33,598 nucleotides of DNA, taken from the NCBI GenBank assembly GCA_018898455.1, contig JAHIJO010000229.1, positions 1-33,598 on the forward strand, written 5' to 3'. This DNA is from Verrucomicrobiota bacterium (GTDB lineage: Bacteria; Verrucomicrobiota; Kiritimatiellia; JAAZAB01). Positions 26,254 through 33,486 of this stretch are shown piece after piece. The first letter of the stretch is position 1. Each line of letters begins with the position of its first letter. The position numbers and the translations under genes were made by a program. The notes under the pieces were generated by a model. It was not told the DNA's origin, did not search any database, and worked only from the letters and a program-made list of their open reading frames with translations.

Positions 26254-26288
26254 GCAAGGCCAGCCTGATCAACTGGCCTTGCTTTTAT
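26254..26288 (+). terminator. Rho-independent terminator
   Basis: Perfect 10-bp stem GCAAGGCCAG/CTGGCCTTGC (26254-26263 with 26273-26282), nine-base loop, then TTTTAT. It ends the plus-strand unit. Its 3' arm also encodes the last residues of the convergent minus-strand gene, whose TGA lies in the loop. Confidence 0.9.
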
Positions 26289-26460
26289 CTGCCGCCGCAC
26301 TTAATAGCACCCCTCTGGCCCAAGCTGAAAGCGCTTTGCCTTCCCGCTGCGCCACGACTGTAACCCCTCGTAGTTCCGCGCTTGACAGGACTACCTGAAT
26401 CCGCGCGTTCCTGCGATCTTCTTTGGCAAACGGGGGGCGCCCTCTCTTTTTTGGACTCAT
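26269..26460 (-). CDS. Small DNA-binding protein, ribbon-helix-helix-like (63 aa)
   Basis: N-terminal basic patch MSPKKRGRPPFAKEDRR followed by a strand (ARIQVVLS), helix (AELRGVTVVAQREG) and helix (SAWARGVLLSAA). This is the layout of ribbon-helix-helix proteins such as CopG, MobC or antitoxin-type repressors. I chose ATG 26458-26460: the best minus-strand promoter (TTGACG, 17 bp, TATGTT at 26468-26473) would start transcription almost exactly at this ATG, giving a leaderless message, and it overlaps the earlier in-frame ATG at 26472. It faces a divergent promoter across an inverted repeat and is probably its own regulator; that is inference. Confidence 0.6.
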   Translation of the reverse strand: MSPKKRGRPPFAKEDRRNARIQVVLSSAELRGVTVVAQREGKALSAWARGVLLSAAADKSKAS

Positions 26461-26463
26461 TAG

Positions 26464-26551
26464 ATATAACATACTATACTAATTAAAATACGTCAAGCAA
26501 AAAAGTTATTTGTTTCTTGACACCTTATTTATTTAGTATAGTATATTATAT
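26464..26551. promoter_or_regulatory. Divergent promoters mirrored by a 19-bp inverted repeat (candidate operator)
   Basis: ATATAACATACTATACTAA (26464-26482) and TTAGTATAGTATATTATAT (26533-26551) are inverse copies with one mismatch. Each covers a -10 region. The minus-strand -35 is TTGACG (26491-26496), with TATGTT 17 bp away. The plus-strand -35 is TTGACA (26517-26522), with TAGTAT 16 bp or TATATT 19 bp away. The symmetry suggests two operators for the adjacent ribbon-helix-helix-like protein. Confidence 0.6.
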
Positions 26552-26572
26552 AAATACAAGGGAAACACTACG

Positions 26573-26658
26573 GTAAATAAGTTTCCAATAGAAAAAAAGC
26601 GGCAGTCATTGCGGCGCTGGGCGAAGGAAACAGTCTGCGCTCTACGGTCCGCATGACC
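26573..26658 (+). pseudogene. 5' fragment of an IS1-like transposase gene, frameshifted and truncated
   Basis: Bases 26573-26598 read VNKFPIEKK. After a one-base slip in the seven-A run (26592-26598) the next frame reads AAVIAALGEGNSLRSTVRMT (26599-26658). The ALxEGNSxRxTxRMTG block is the N-terminal helix-turn-helix signature of IS1-family transposases and their relatives. After RMT the expected GxxKNTV helix is replaced by unrelated sequence, so a breakpoint lies at about 26658. It sits directly downstream of the plus-strand promoter. Family call from memory. Confidence 0.55.
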
Positions 26659-26759
26659 AGTTGCCTCGCACGACAATTCAAAATCTCCTTGTTATTTTCG
26701 GTGTGGTATGCGCCTTTGCCACCAATTAAAGCGATCTCATTAATTGCCTTCGAGTACCC

Positions 26760-27533
26760 CTATTGTCCGAACAGCGAGTTTGCCGACGGCTCCGATAAAT
26801 ACAGGGATCGGACATCGTTACTGGTAAGCGCGTTAGTCCACCACATCAAACGATCTCCGGGATAACCATAGCCGCCTTCATGCCATAGGTTGTAATTACC
26901 GTTGGTGTAAACAAGGTTGCTGAAATACGGGTAGTAATTATTTGAATTCGCGGCGGGGGCGCTTTGGACCGCCAATACGCCGTTTGTATAAAGCGCAATC
27001 CCGGAATTCATCGCCCAGCTATATGTCAGGTGCATCCAATTGGTAGCCGTGCTCGCTGGTGTCCAGTTGTTCTGCATGGACGCGACGCCGTTTGTGCCAT
27101 AGATATAAAACCTAACCGTATAACCAGAATTGTCGGACGCCAACCGGATCACTTTATTGGTGGTGTCATTGATCGCAATTGGAAGCAAAAAATTATATTT
27201 GTACGGACAGAATATCCAGAACGCAACCGCACCCTGGCTATATCTCGGGATAGGGTTCCGTGGAATTATTGCGGCGTCTGCGTATGCTGATTTCGCCGGC
27301 ACCCAAGCATTTTCGCCATAGTTCGTGTAAACCATAGCCCGGTTATTCGTCGCGTCATGCCCGTTCCCTGAACTATCCAGCAGATTCGACGAAAAGTTAT
27401 AGAAGAAGTACGGCGTTGGATAAGACAGCCCCGCCGCCTTCGCTGCGCCTCTCGCATACCATTCGGCCAAAAGATCGGTCTGCGCCAAGGCATTCACCGC
27501 CATCAGACATAAGGCTGCGATTACGCTCCTCAT
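26760..27533 (-). CDS. Secreted LamG/concanavalin-like domain protein (257 aa)
   Basis: Signal peptide (MRSVIAALCLMAVNALAQ) followed by a single laminin-G-like jelly-roll domain. Typical features are YNFSSNLLDSSGNGHDATN, FWIFCPYKYNF, the WMHLTYSW strand, ALYTNGVLAV and RLMWWTNALTSNDVRSLY near the end. These domains bind glycans or proteins outside the cell. ATG 27531-27533 shares its first base with the TAA of the upstream collagen-like gene (TAATG), so it is translationally coupled. The frame is open further upstream (to 27590), but the signal peptide marks the true start. It is the last gene of the minus-strand trio; its 3' end faces the IS1-like relic. Confidence 0.82.
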   Translation of the reverse strand: MRSVIAALCLMAVNALAQTDLLAEWYARGAAKAAGLSYPTPYFFYNFSSNLLDSSGNGHDATNNRAMVYTNYGENAWVPAKSAYADAAIIPRNPIPRYSQGAVAFWIFCPYKYNFLLPIAINDTTNKVIRLASDNSGYTVRFYIYGTNGVASMQNNWTPASTATNWMHLTYSWAMNSGIALYTNGVLAVQSAPAANSNNYYPYFSNLVYTNGNYNLWHEGGYGYPGDRLMWWTNALTSNDVRSLYLSEPSANSLFGQ

Positions 27534-28588
27534 TAGCGCACGCTCCAAACGGCCTGACGACAGCCCCGATGGAAAATCAGGCTGTTCCATTCATTTGTAG
27601 CCAGGTTGATATTGGTTGTGGTCGCCGCGCTAATTGTATTCGAGTCAAACGTGACTGGGAAGTTGTTGCAATAAAGGGCAAGATTTACAAAGCAGGAATC
27701 ATTCGTCGAGAAGCTGGTGTCGAACGTGAACGTCACATTGTTTGTCAGCGTTATCTGCTGATATGCGGAAGCTGCGCTTGTGATCGTGACGGTATCCCCT
27801 GTTTGAGTAAGCGTCACGGGAGTATGACAGGCTTTCGCCGGACTATTTGTGTAAACCACGCTATTGCTGATCCCCTCCCATGTTTCCGCCGCAAACCATG
27901 CCGTGCTGTTGGCCGGATTGAATTTGAGCACGTAGTATTCGGATGGCGTGTTGGTGATCGTGTAGAGGACGCCATTGACATCCATGACCTGATTGGTCAC
28001 GGGACCTGCCGAGCCCATTGCGCCATCAACCCCGTTCGTACCGGCCGGTCCTTGTGGACCGACTACACCATCCACACCATTTGTCCCCGCTGGTCCCTGC
28101 GCTCCATCCGCGCCGTTCGTTCCCGCCGGGCCTTGAGGTCCGATTGCCCCGTCCACGCCATTAGATCCTGCCGGACCTTGCGGGCCCGTGGCACCGTCGA
28201 CTCCGTTAGTCCCGGCAGGGCCTTGCGGCCCTACCGCGCCATCTACGCCGTTTGTTCCGGATGGCCCCTGCGGACCAACTGCTCCGTCAATGCCGTTTGT
28301 TCCAGACGGACCTTGTGGCCCCTGTGCGCCGTCAGCACCGTTCGTTCCTGCCGGACCTTGCGCTCCATCCACGCCATTGGTACCGGCTGGACCCTGTGGA
28401 CCTTGAGGACCAGTTGCTCCATCCGTACCGTTCGTCCCCGCTGGCCCCTGCGCGCCATCAACCCCATTTGTTCCTGCCGGGCCCTGTGGGCCAACAGCGC
28501 CATTCGTTCCTGCTGGGCCTTGGGCGCCGTCCACACCGTTTGTACCTGCGGAACCCTGAATGCCCTGCGGCCCCTGCGCTCCGTCCAC
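27533..28588 (-). CDS. Collagen-like protein, C-terminal portion after a frameshift
   Basis: About 185 residues of Gly-X-Y repeats (GPQGPAGTNGVDGA units) followed by a 165-residue C-terminal domain rich in Thr and Asn. That domain includes YYVLKFNPANSTAWFAAETW and strands TPVTLTQTGDTVTITSA, and it ends GCRQAVWSVR. It has no valid start: the first candidate is a GTG inside the repeats, and the frame stays open up to about 28693, where it continues the reading frame of the upstream portion. The extra TA at 28694-28697 separates them. Removing two bases gives a single 855-residue protein over 27533-30102. The C-terminal domain probably trimerises or anchors the stalk; this is inference. Confidence 0.75.
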   Translation of the reverse strand: MDGAQGPQGIQGSAGTNGVDGAQGPAGTNGAVGPQGPAGTNGVDGAQGPAGTNGTDGATGPQGPQGPAGTNGVDGAQGPAGTNGADGAQGPQGPSGTNGIDGAVGPQGPSGTNGVDGAVGPQGPAGTNGVDGATGPQGPAGSNGVDGAIGPQGPAGTNGADGAQGPAGTNGVDGVVGPQGPAGTNGVDGAMGSAGPVTNQVMDVNGVLYTITNTPSEYYVLKFNPANSTAWFAAETWEGISNSVVYTNSPAKACHTPVTLTQTGDTVTITSAASAYQQITLTNNVTFTFDTSFSTNDSCFVNLALYCNNFPVTFDSNTISAATTTNINLATNEWNSLIFHRGCRQAVWSVR

Positions 28589-30102
28589 GCCATTAGATCC
28601 TGCCGGTCCTTGGGGACCCGTGGCACCGTCAATACCGTTTGTGCCTGCCGGGCCTTGTGGCCCCGTTGCCCCATTAGTCCCCGCTGGCCCCTGTATATGC
28701 CTTGAGGCCCTTGTGCCCCATCCACGCCATTGGTTCCTGCTGGGCCCGGAATGCCCTGTGGGCCTACCGCTCCGTTGGTTCCCGATGGGCCTTGTGGCCC
28801 TGTTGCCCCAGCGATTCCGTTCGACCCTGCTGGCCCTTGGATGCCCTGCGGTCCTTGCGCTCCGACCACTCCGTTCGAACCTACCGGACCTTGCGGCCCC
28901 GTTGCCCCGGCTACACCATTGCTTCCCGTTGGCCCTGTGGCACCGGCAACGCCATTACTTCCCGCAGGCCCCTGGGGGCCGGTGACTCCATCAACTCCAT
29001 TCGATCCTGGGATGCCTTGAGGTCCTGTGGCGCCTGTTGGTCCTGCCGGGCCAACTGCCCCATTTGTCAAAAGTCCATTCGCCGCAATGATCTTTTCCCT
29101 GCTGGGCGTCTTGAACAGGCCGTTGGAGTCAACCATCAGCGTGATGGCATTTGTAAATACCGGAAAATTCGTCGGAGGCGGCGCAGGTGGATTTGTGGCC
29201 GAAGGCCATATTACGCTCACATACGACCCGGTCATGTTATTTACCAGCGGACTTGTGCCGATGATATTTGTGGAGACCGCGGACGGTGTTGTGTAGCCGG
29301 ACATGGCTGGAAACGTAACCGTATAGAGTCCGGTCGGGATTCCGGACACGGTGAACGTATTAGTGAAGACCGTGCCGAAACTGATAGCATTGGCGAACTC
29401 GGCCGGGCCGGCCAGGGTCCAGACACAGTTGGATCCGCTTGTAATGCCGGATACGGTAACGGCAAGGCTGTTTGAATATGGGATATAATTCAGATTAAGT
29501 ACATTAACCAGAGGACTCGCGCCGGTGATATTGGTGCTGGTCGCTGTCGGCGTGGCATAACCGCGCACTGTCGGGAGCGTCACGGAATATGTGCCGGTCG
29601 GAATGGCGACAAGGTTCATGGAGTTTGAACCGGAAGTTCGATAAGCCGTTGAGTTTGCAAATTCGGCAGGCCCGGATAATATCCATTCGACTGGCGTCAC
29701 TGGCCCCGATACCGTTATCGAAAGCGTGTTTGAAAAAGGCATGTAATAATAGGTAAAATTCGTGTCGGTAAGTCCCACGATTTTCTCTTGAACGGGGAGA
29801 TAATAATTGGTTTGCGTAGTGTACGTTAAGACATAATAGCCATCTGGATAAGACACTAATGTAGTGCCAGTGATATTCGTGCTTGGGATAACACCCAAAA
29901 ACCCCCAACGGGCACCCTGGCCTGCAAGTGTACTTTTGAGCGCTGATCTAGCAGCATAATAGCTGACACCCGGATAATTCGTCACGATGTCAAGATTGAT
30001 TGTTATATTAAAGTGCGCGAAGACGGCGCACGGAATGAATTCCAGGAACAGAACAACCCCCAGTAGCGCGCATAATTTATTGAGCTGATTATTATATTTC
30101 AT
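28243..30102 (-). CDS. Collagen-like secreted protein, N-terminal portion (frameshifted near 28694)
   Basis: Signal peptide (about 1-29, LLGVVLFLEFIPCAVFA), then three related beta-sandwich repeats of about 75 residues with VSGIPTGLYTVTFPAMSGY and YATPTATSTNITGASPLVN, resembling PEGA or CNA-B stalk domains. A linker follows (TPSREKIIAANGLLTNG), then Gly-X-Y collagen repeats. After GAQGPQGI a two-base TA duplication turns ATACAG into ATATACAG, and the remaining residues (about 470-619) are out-of-frame nonsense such as RGQRGLMGQRGHK. The ATG directly abuts the TAA of the upstream fused gene (TAA-ATG). The protein would form an extracellular stalk; collagen stretches also occur in phage tail fibres. 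The frameshift may be real decay or a sequencing error. Confidence 0.78.
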   Translation of the reverse strand: MKYNNQLNKLCALLGVVLFLEFIPCAVFAHFNITINLDIVTNYPGVSYYAARSALKSTLAGQGARWGFLGVIPSTNITGTTLVSYPDGYYVLTYTTQTNYYLPVQEKIVGLTDTNFTYYYMPFSNTLSITVSGPVTPVEWILSGPAEFANSTAYRTSGSNSMNLVAIPTGTYSVTLPTVRGYATPTATSTNITGASPLVNVLNLNYIPYSNSLAVTVSGITSGSNCVWTLAGPAEFANAISFGTVFTNTFTVSGIPTGLYTVTFPAMSGYTTPSAVSTNIIGTSPLVNNMTGSYVSVIWPSATNPPAPPPTNFPVFTNAITLMVDSNGLFKTPSREKIIAANGLLTNGAVGPAGPTGATGPQGIPGSNGVDGVTGPQGPAGSNGVAGATGPTGSNGVAGATGPQGPVGSNGVVGAQGPQGIQGPAGSNGIAGATGPQGPSGTNGAVGPQGIPGPAGTNGVDGAQGPQGIYRGQRGLMGQRGHKARQAQTVLTVPRVPKDRQDLMAWTERRGRRAFRVPQVQTVWTAPKAQQERMALLAHRARQEQMGLMARRGQRGRTVRMEQLVLKVHRVQPVPMAWMERKVRQERTVLTAHRGHKVRLEQTALTEQLVRRGHPEQTA

Positions 30103-31131
30103 TTAATCCTCTGGATCTCCCCAGGTTTCGGCCGGGTTACCTTCAACCAGGACGCCATACCGTGTCCGCCATTTGCCGTCTGAGAAAAGGACTTGGGTGC
30201 GGCCGTCTTTACGGCGTTCATATTGGGTAGCGGCCGGGACAGCGGTGGCGGCATTAACCGCCGGCAGCCAGATCGGCATATCCCAGGCGGCAATCAGAAC
30301 GGCTTCGAGAGCCGGCGGGAGCGCCCAAAGGTAAGAATGAAATAGCAGGGATGGATTAGTTGTCTCCGTAAGTGAAGTCAATAATTCAGCCGTCGCAAGG
30401 TTGGCGCGCCAGCATACCAGGCCCTTGGCGGTTTCCAAGAATGGCGTGGCCGTGAGTTCCAGACCGATGACCGGCTTCAACTCGTTGATTGCCCGCACGC
30501 CGGCACTGGCGCGGTAGCGGTGGGACTCGTCCATGATCAGCACGAGATCGGTCAGGCCGGCCAGATACTCGAAGTAACTTTCTCCGATGTATTCCGAGAG
30601 CCGCTTGATGCGCGGCGACTTTCCGCCCCGGACTTCGGAATTGATCTTCGAGATATTGAAGATGTTTACCTTGCAGCGGAGCAACTGATCGAACAGCGTG
30701 CCCGCCTTCGCCTCGTAGTTGTCGCCCGTGATGATTTCCGGCGCATCGGTGGCAAACTCCGCGATGCCCTTGAAGACATACTTAGGGGTGTTCGGCGTGA
30801 AATCCGCGATGAGCTTGTTGTAGATCGTCAGGTTCGGGGCCATGACAAAAAAGTTATTGATGCCGTGCGCGAGGTGCAGGTAACTGATGAAGGCGCCCAT
30901 CAGCCGCGTCTTGCCCACGCCGGTGGCGAGCGCGAAACAGACCGACGGAAACTCCCGCTCAAAATCGGTGACGGTTGGGAACTCGGAGCGGATCACCTCC
31001 AACGCGGCGGCGATGTCGGCATCCTTCTTTGGCGGGACGATTTCCGTTATGCGGTCGAGGATTTCCAGTGATCGGCGTTGCGGCGGGCGCAGGCTCAAGC
31101 GGCCGGCAATGGCATTGACTTGTTTGTTCAT
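30103..31131 (-). CDS. Type III restriction Res subunit, truncated and fused in frame to a foreign C-terminus
   Basis: Residues 1-237 are a clear Res helicase domain: LATGVGKTRLMGAFISYL (Walker A GVGKT, 71-75), the Q-like start (RPPQRRSLEIL), FFVMAPNLTIYNKLI, LVLIMDESHRYR (DESH 201-204) and GLELTATPFLETAKG. A normal Res is roughly 900-1000 aa, with a second RecA domain and a C-terminal nuclease. Here, just after ETAKG (about 30420), sequence similarity stops and 105 unrelated residues follow, ending YERRKDGRTQVLFSDGKWRTR and then a Glu/Asp-rich tail. That tail probably belonged to the gene originally preceding the collagen-like gene, whose ATG touches this TAA. The product cannot restrict DNA. 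Its start overlaps the GxxExxY gene stop (ATGA). Confidence 0.85.
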   Translation of the reverse strand: MNKQVNAIAGRLSLRPPQRRSLEILDRITEIVPPKKDADIAAALEVIRSEFPTVTDFEREFPSVCFALATGVGKTRLMGAFISYLHLAHGINNFFVMAPNLTIYNKLIADFTPNTPKYVFKGIAEFATDAPEIITGDNYEAKAGTLFDQLLRCKVNIFNISKINSEVRGGKSPRIKRLSEYIGESYFEYLAGLTDLVLIMDESHRYRASAGVRAINELKPVIGLELTATPFLETAKGLVCWRANLATAELLTSLTETTNPSLLFHSYLWALPPALEAVLIAAWDMPIWLPAVNAATAVPAATQYERRKDGRTQVLFSDGKWRTRYGVLVEGNPAETWGDPED

Positions 31132-31556
31132 GGGGTGTTAGCCGCGAAAGAACGCATGGAGTTTGGTGGCAATCTGTCCTTAAATGATGTCAGCGCATAT
31201 TTCTTGATGGCAAACTTGTAGGAACCGAAGTTGATCAGCAGTCCATGCTCGATACGCGTGGACTTCAGGTAACCCAGCAGTTGAGCCACATACTCATCAG
31301 CGAGGGTCTTGGCGGCTTTGAGTTCCACAATCAGGATGTTTTCCACGAGGAGATCGGCATAGTAGTCGCCAATCGGCGTTCCGTCCTCGTCCAAGACCTG
31401 AATGGGGTGCTGCTGCTTCACGTCCAGCCCCGCCTTCCGTAACCGGTGGGCAAGTGCGTTCTCGTACACCTTCTCCAAATGCCCGTGGCCGTGGTACACA
31501 TGGATAGCATACGCTGTCTCTCGGACCGCATCGCATAACTCATTGATCGTCTTCAT
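31128..31556 (-). CDS. GxxExxY protein (PD-(D/E)XK-like, 142 aa)
   Basis: Member of the GxxExxY family, named for its motif, here GHLEKVYENAL (about residues 25-35). ADLLVENILIVELKA supplies the Asp...Glu-x-Lys residues of a PD-(D/E)XK-like fold. The family is common in environmental bacteria; its function is unsettled, with nuclease-like chemistry predicted. The ATG overlaps the YhcG-like gene stop (ATGA) and the stop overlaps the Res start (ATGA), so it is embedded in the type III restriction operon and must be co-translated with it. Length is typical. The ribosome-binding site lies in the A/G-rich repeat that also encodes the YhcG C-terminus. Confidence 0.9.
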   Translation of the reverse strand: MKTINELCDAVRETAYAIHVYHGHGHLEKVYENALAHRLRKAGLDVKQQHPIQVLDEDGTPIGDYYADLLVENILIVELKAAKTLADEYVAQLLGYLKSTRIEHGLLINFGSYKFAIKKYALTSFKDRLPPNSMRSFAANTP

Positions 31557-32767
31557 CCCTTTTTGTGCTCCTTGTGTTCCTTCGCGGCAATCCTCGGCGT
31601 ACGTAAGGCCCTGACCTCGCGTTTAATTTCCGCCCGGAGTTCCGCCACGGACGGCACATAGAGTTTGTACCGGCTGGCAAATATTTTCTGCTGGCCCTCG
31701 CCCAGGGTATAGCGGACTACAGCGTCGTTCTTATCGGCACAAAGGATCAGGCCCAAAGTCGGATTATCCCCCGTCGCACGCTTTTCCCGGTCGTAGTAGT
31801 TCACGTAGAGCTGGAGTTGGCCCAGGTCCTGATGCGTCAGCTTGCCGGTCTTGAGATCAATGATGACGTAGCATTTCAGGATCGTATGGTAAAATACCAG
31901 ATCAATGTAGAAGTGGTCTCCATCCAGCGTCAGCCGTTCCTGCCGCGCCACGAAGGCGAAGCCCTTGCCCAACTCCAGCAGGAACGATTGCAGATTGTTG
32001 ATCAGGGCGGTCTCCAGATCGGTTTCGACCAACTTGGGCGACTCCGGCAATCCCAGAAATTCCATGACCACAGGGTCTTTGAAAATATCTGTCGGCTTCT
32101 GAACCTCATGGCCTTTTGTGGCCAGCCGCATCAGCCCTTTCTTGTCGCGGCTTAAAGCCAAACGCTCGTAAAGCAGACTGCCTATCTGCCGCTCCAACTC
32201 GCGAGCCCCCCAGTTATTCTTAAGCGCCTCTATCTCGTAGAATGACCTGGCTTCTGGTTTGGCAACGCGAAGTAATGTCCGGTAGTGGGTCCATGAGAGG
32301 TTCGGATGGAGTTGTCCGGGGATCCAGGATTGGCTACGCACCGCGTAGCCAATCTCCGCAACAGAAATTCCATGCACAGCGTGCGAAGCCGATGGAATAT
32401 CAACGGCAGCCCCTTTGTCAGAGGATTTTCGAGGCACTGCGTCGGATATTTGACGCAGTGCGTCAATTTTCTGCCGGGCCAGTAGTTCCGGATACCCTTG
32501 ATATAATCGGCGGAACCAGAACAGGTTGTCCTTCGAATAGCCTGCCCCAAAATCTGCGGTCAGTCGCTTTGCAAGGTCAAGGATCAACTCGTCGCCGTAG
32601 TCCGCCCGCGCCTTGCCCTTCTGCTCCTCCTCCACAATCTCCCGACCCACTAACCAATTCGCAACCACTTGTGTCGTGTTGACGGATCTGGAGACAGACG
32701 TCCTGGCCGAATCGAGAATCTGGCGGATCCGGTCATACAGGGTGCCTTTTGCATTGGATTTTCTCAT
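31553..32767 (-). CDS. YhcG-like PD-(D/E)XK nuclease (DUF1016 family)
   Basis: 404-aa protein. The N-terminal DUF1016 helical domain has VANWLVGREIVEEEQKG and YGDELILDLAKRL, followed by FSKDNLFWFRRLY-like sequence and the LSWTHYRTLLRV block. The C-terminal nuclease domain has GDHFYIDLVFYH and CYVIIDLKTGKL (Asp...Asp-x-Lys), then GQLQLYVNYYD. YhcG proteins are Holliday-junction-resolvase-like nucleases often found beside restriction systems. ATG 32765-32767 has AAGGA upstream and matches the family start. An upstream in-frame ATG (32801-32803) overlaps the Mod stop as ATGA and would add 12 residues coded by a dispersed repeat. Sits between Mod and the GxxExxY gene. A loop (about 108-145) appears enlarged or low-complexity. 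Confidence 0.9.
   Translation of the reverse strand: MRKSNAKGTLYDRIRQILDSARTSVSRSVNTTQVVANWLVGREIVEEEQKGKARADYGDELILDLAKRLTADFGAGYSKDNLFWFRRLYQGYPELLARQKIDALRQISDAVPRKSSDKGAAVDIPSASHAVHGISVAEIGYAVRSQSWIPGQLHPNLSWTHYRTLLRVAKPEARSFYEIEALKNNWGARELERQIGSLLYERLALSRDKKGLMRLATKGHEVQKPTDIFKDPVVMEFLGLPESPKLVETDLETALINNLQSFLLELGKGFAFVARQERLTLDGDHFYIDLVFYHTILKCYVIIDLKTGKLTHQDLGQLQLYVNYYDREKRATGDNPTLGLILCADKNDAVVRYTLGEGQQKIFASRYKLYVPSVAELRAEIKREVRALRTPRIAAKEHKEHKKG
31557..31588 (-). repeat. A/G-rich intergenic-type repeat, copy at the YhcG/GxxExxY junction
   Basis: On the minus strand reads GCCGCGAAGGAACACAAGG then AGCACAAAAAGGG; it encodes the AAKEHKEHKKG tail of the YhcG-like protein and provides the ribosome-binding site of the GxxExxY gene. 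The sister copy is at 32768-32797. A part copy in opposite orientation is at 31138-31156. Confidence 0.7.
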
Positions 32768-32797
32768 CTTTTGCGTTCCTTGTGCTCTTTCGCGGCT
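32768..32797 (-). repeat. A/G-rich intergenic-type repeat, copy at the Mod/YhcG junction
   Basis: On the minus strand reads AGCCGCGAAAGAGCACAAGG then AACGCAAAAG, aligning with 31557-31588. It supplies the AAGGA ribosome-binding site of the YhcG-like gene. I recall such GCGAAAGAACGCAAAG tracts as dispersed elements in PVC-type genomes. Confidence 0.7.
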
Positions 32798-32799
32798 AC

Positions 32800-33486
32800 T
32801 CATAGGCCCAGTTCCTGTTGTCCCGCTTTCGGAGGCGCTTTTGGCAGGTTCTCCACCTTGAGGCTGTAATCATCGTGGCCCCACTCGCAACGGGAGAGTA
32901 CCTGCTTGGGAATCTTTTTCACCGTCAGGTTTGGATACCGCTCCGTGCCGCCTTTGAGGACGCGGAAGGCGGCGCAGAGCACGAGCAACGTGCGCTCCGG
33001 CCCCACCTCGTCGCTCAACTGCGCGAGCTGGTCCGCGCTCAGGTGCTGGGTGGTCACGTAGATGAAATCGCGTTCCGTGGAACGGCCTTGCTGCCAATAG
33101 ACCGTGTCGCTCGGCGCATAGGTGAAGCCTTCCAGCTTGCAGACCGCCTCGGCCAGCATGGCCGGATTGAATTCCTTGCTGATGACCCACTGCCCCCACT
33201 TGTCCTTTTCCAGCAACGAAGGCGCAAGCCGGTAGTAACGGAAGCCGCCGCCGCCCTTCCAGTTCACTGCCTCCGTGATGCCTCCGGGGTCCGTGCTATC
33301 AATCACCTTCTTAAGCCGGGGAATGATATGCGTGTGACAATGCTCGCCCAACTCCACCATGATCCAGCGCCGCCCCATCTTGTGCGCCACCGCACCGGTC
33401 GTGCCTGAGCCGGCAAAAGAGTCGAGCACCCAGTCGCCGGGGATGCTGGCAATGTGTATAACCCGTCTTCTACAGTTATCGGGGCT
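32800..33486 (-). pseudogene. Type III restriction-modification methyltransferase (Mod), 5'-truncated
   Basis: C-terminal portion of a beta-class adenine methyltransferase. The frame contains RRVIHIASIPGDWVLDSFAG then SGTTGAVAHKMGRRWI, the SAM-binding motif region at the end of the catalytic domain, and a roughly 190-residue C-terminal extension usual in type III Mod (QWVISKEFNPAMLAE, KKIPKQVLSRCEWGHDDYSLK). The usual KPExL segment before RRVIHIA is replaced by SPDNC, and a TAA follows at 33487-33489, so homology breaks at about 33470. The DPPY catalytic motif and most of the enzyme are absent from the window. The GTG at 33429 is an internal Val, not a start. The stop overlaps a possible YhcG start. 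Confidence 0.8.

Noticed and set aside
27416-28705. Long plus-strand open frame over the collagen-like gene, plus other plus-strand frames at 28188-29475
   Set aside because: Antisense shadow of the Gly-X-Y repeats; the product is low-complexity Arg/Cys/Pro sequence without a ribosome-binding site, while the minus strand has a signal peptide and recognised repeats.
27533-30102. Tandem repeats as a CRISPR array
   Set aside because: The repeats are in-frame Gly-X-Y codons without unique spacers of constant length. No CRISPR array or cas gene was seen anywhere in the window.
32800-33429. A complete 209-aa methyltransferase starting at the GTG at 33429
   Set aside because: The GTG is an internal valine in the conserved WVLDSFAGSGTT strand; homology extends upstream, so this is a truncated gene.
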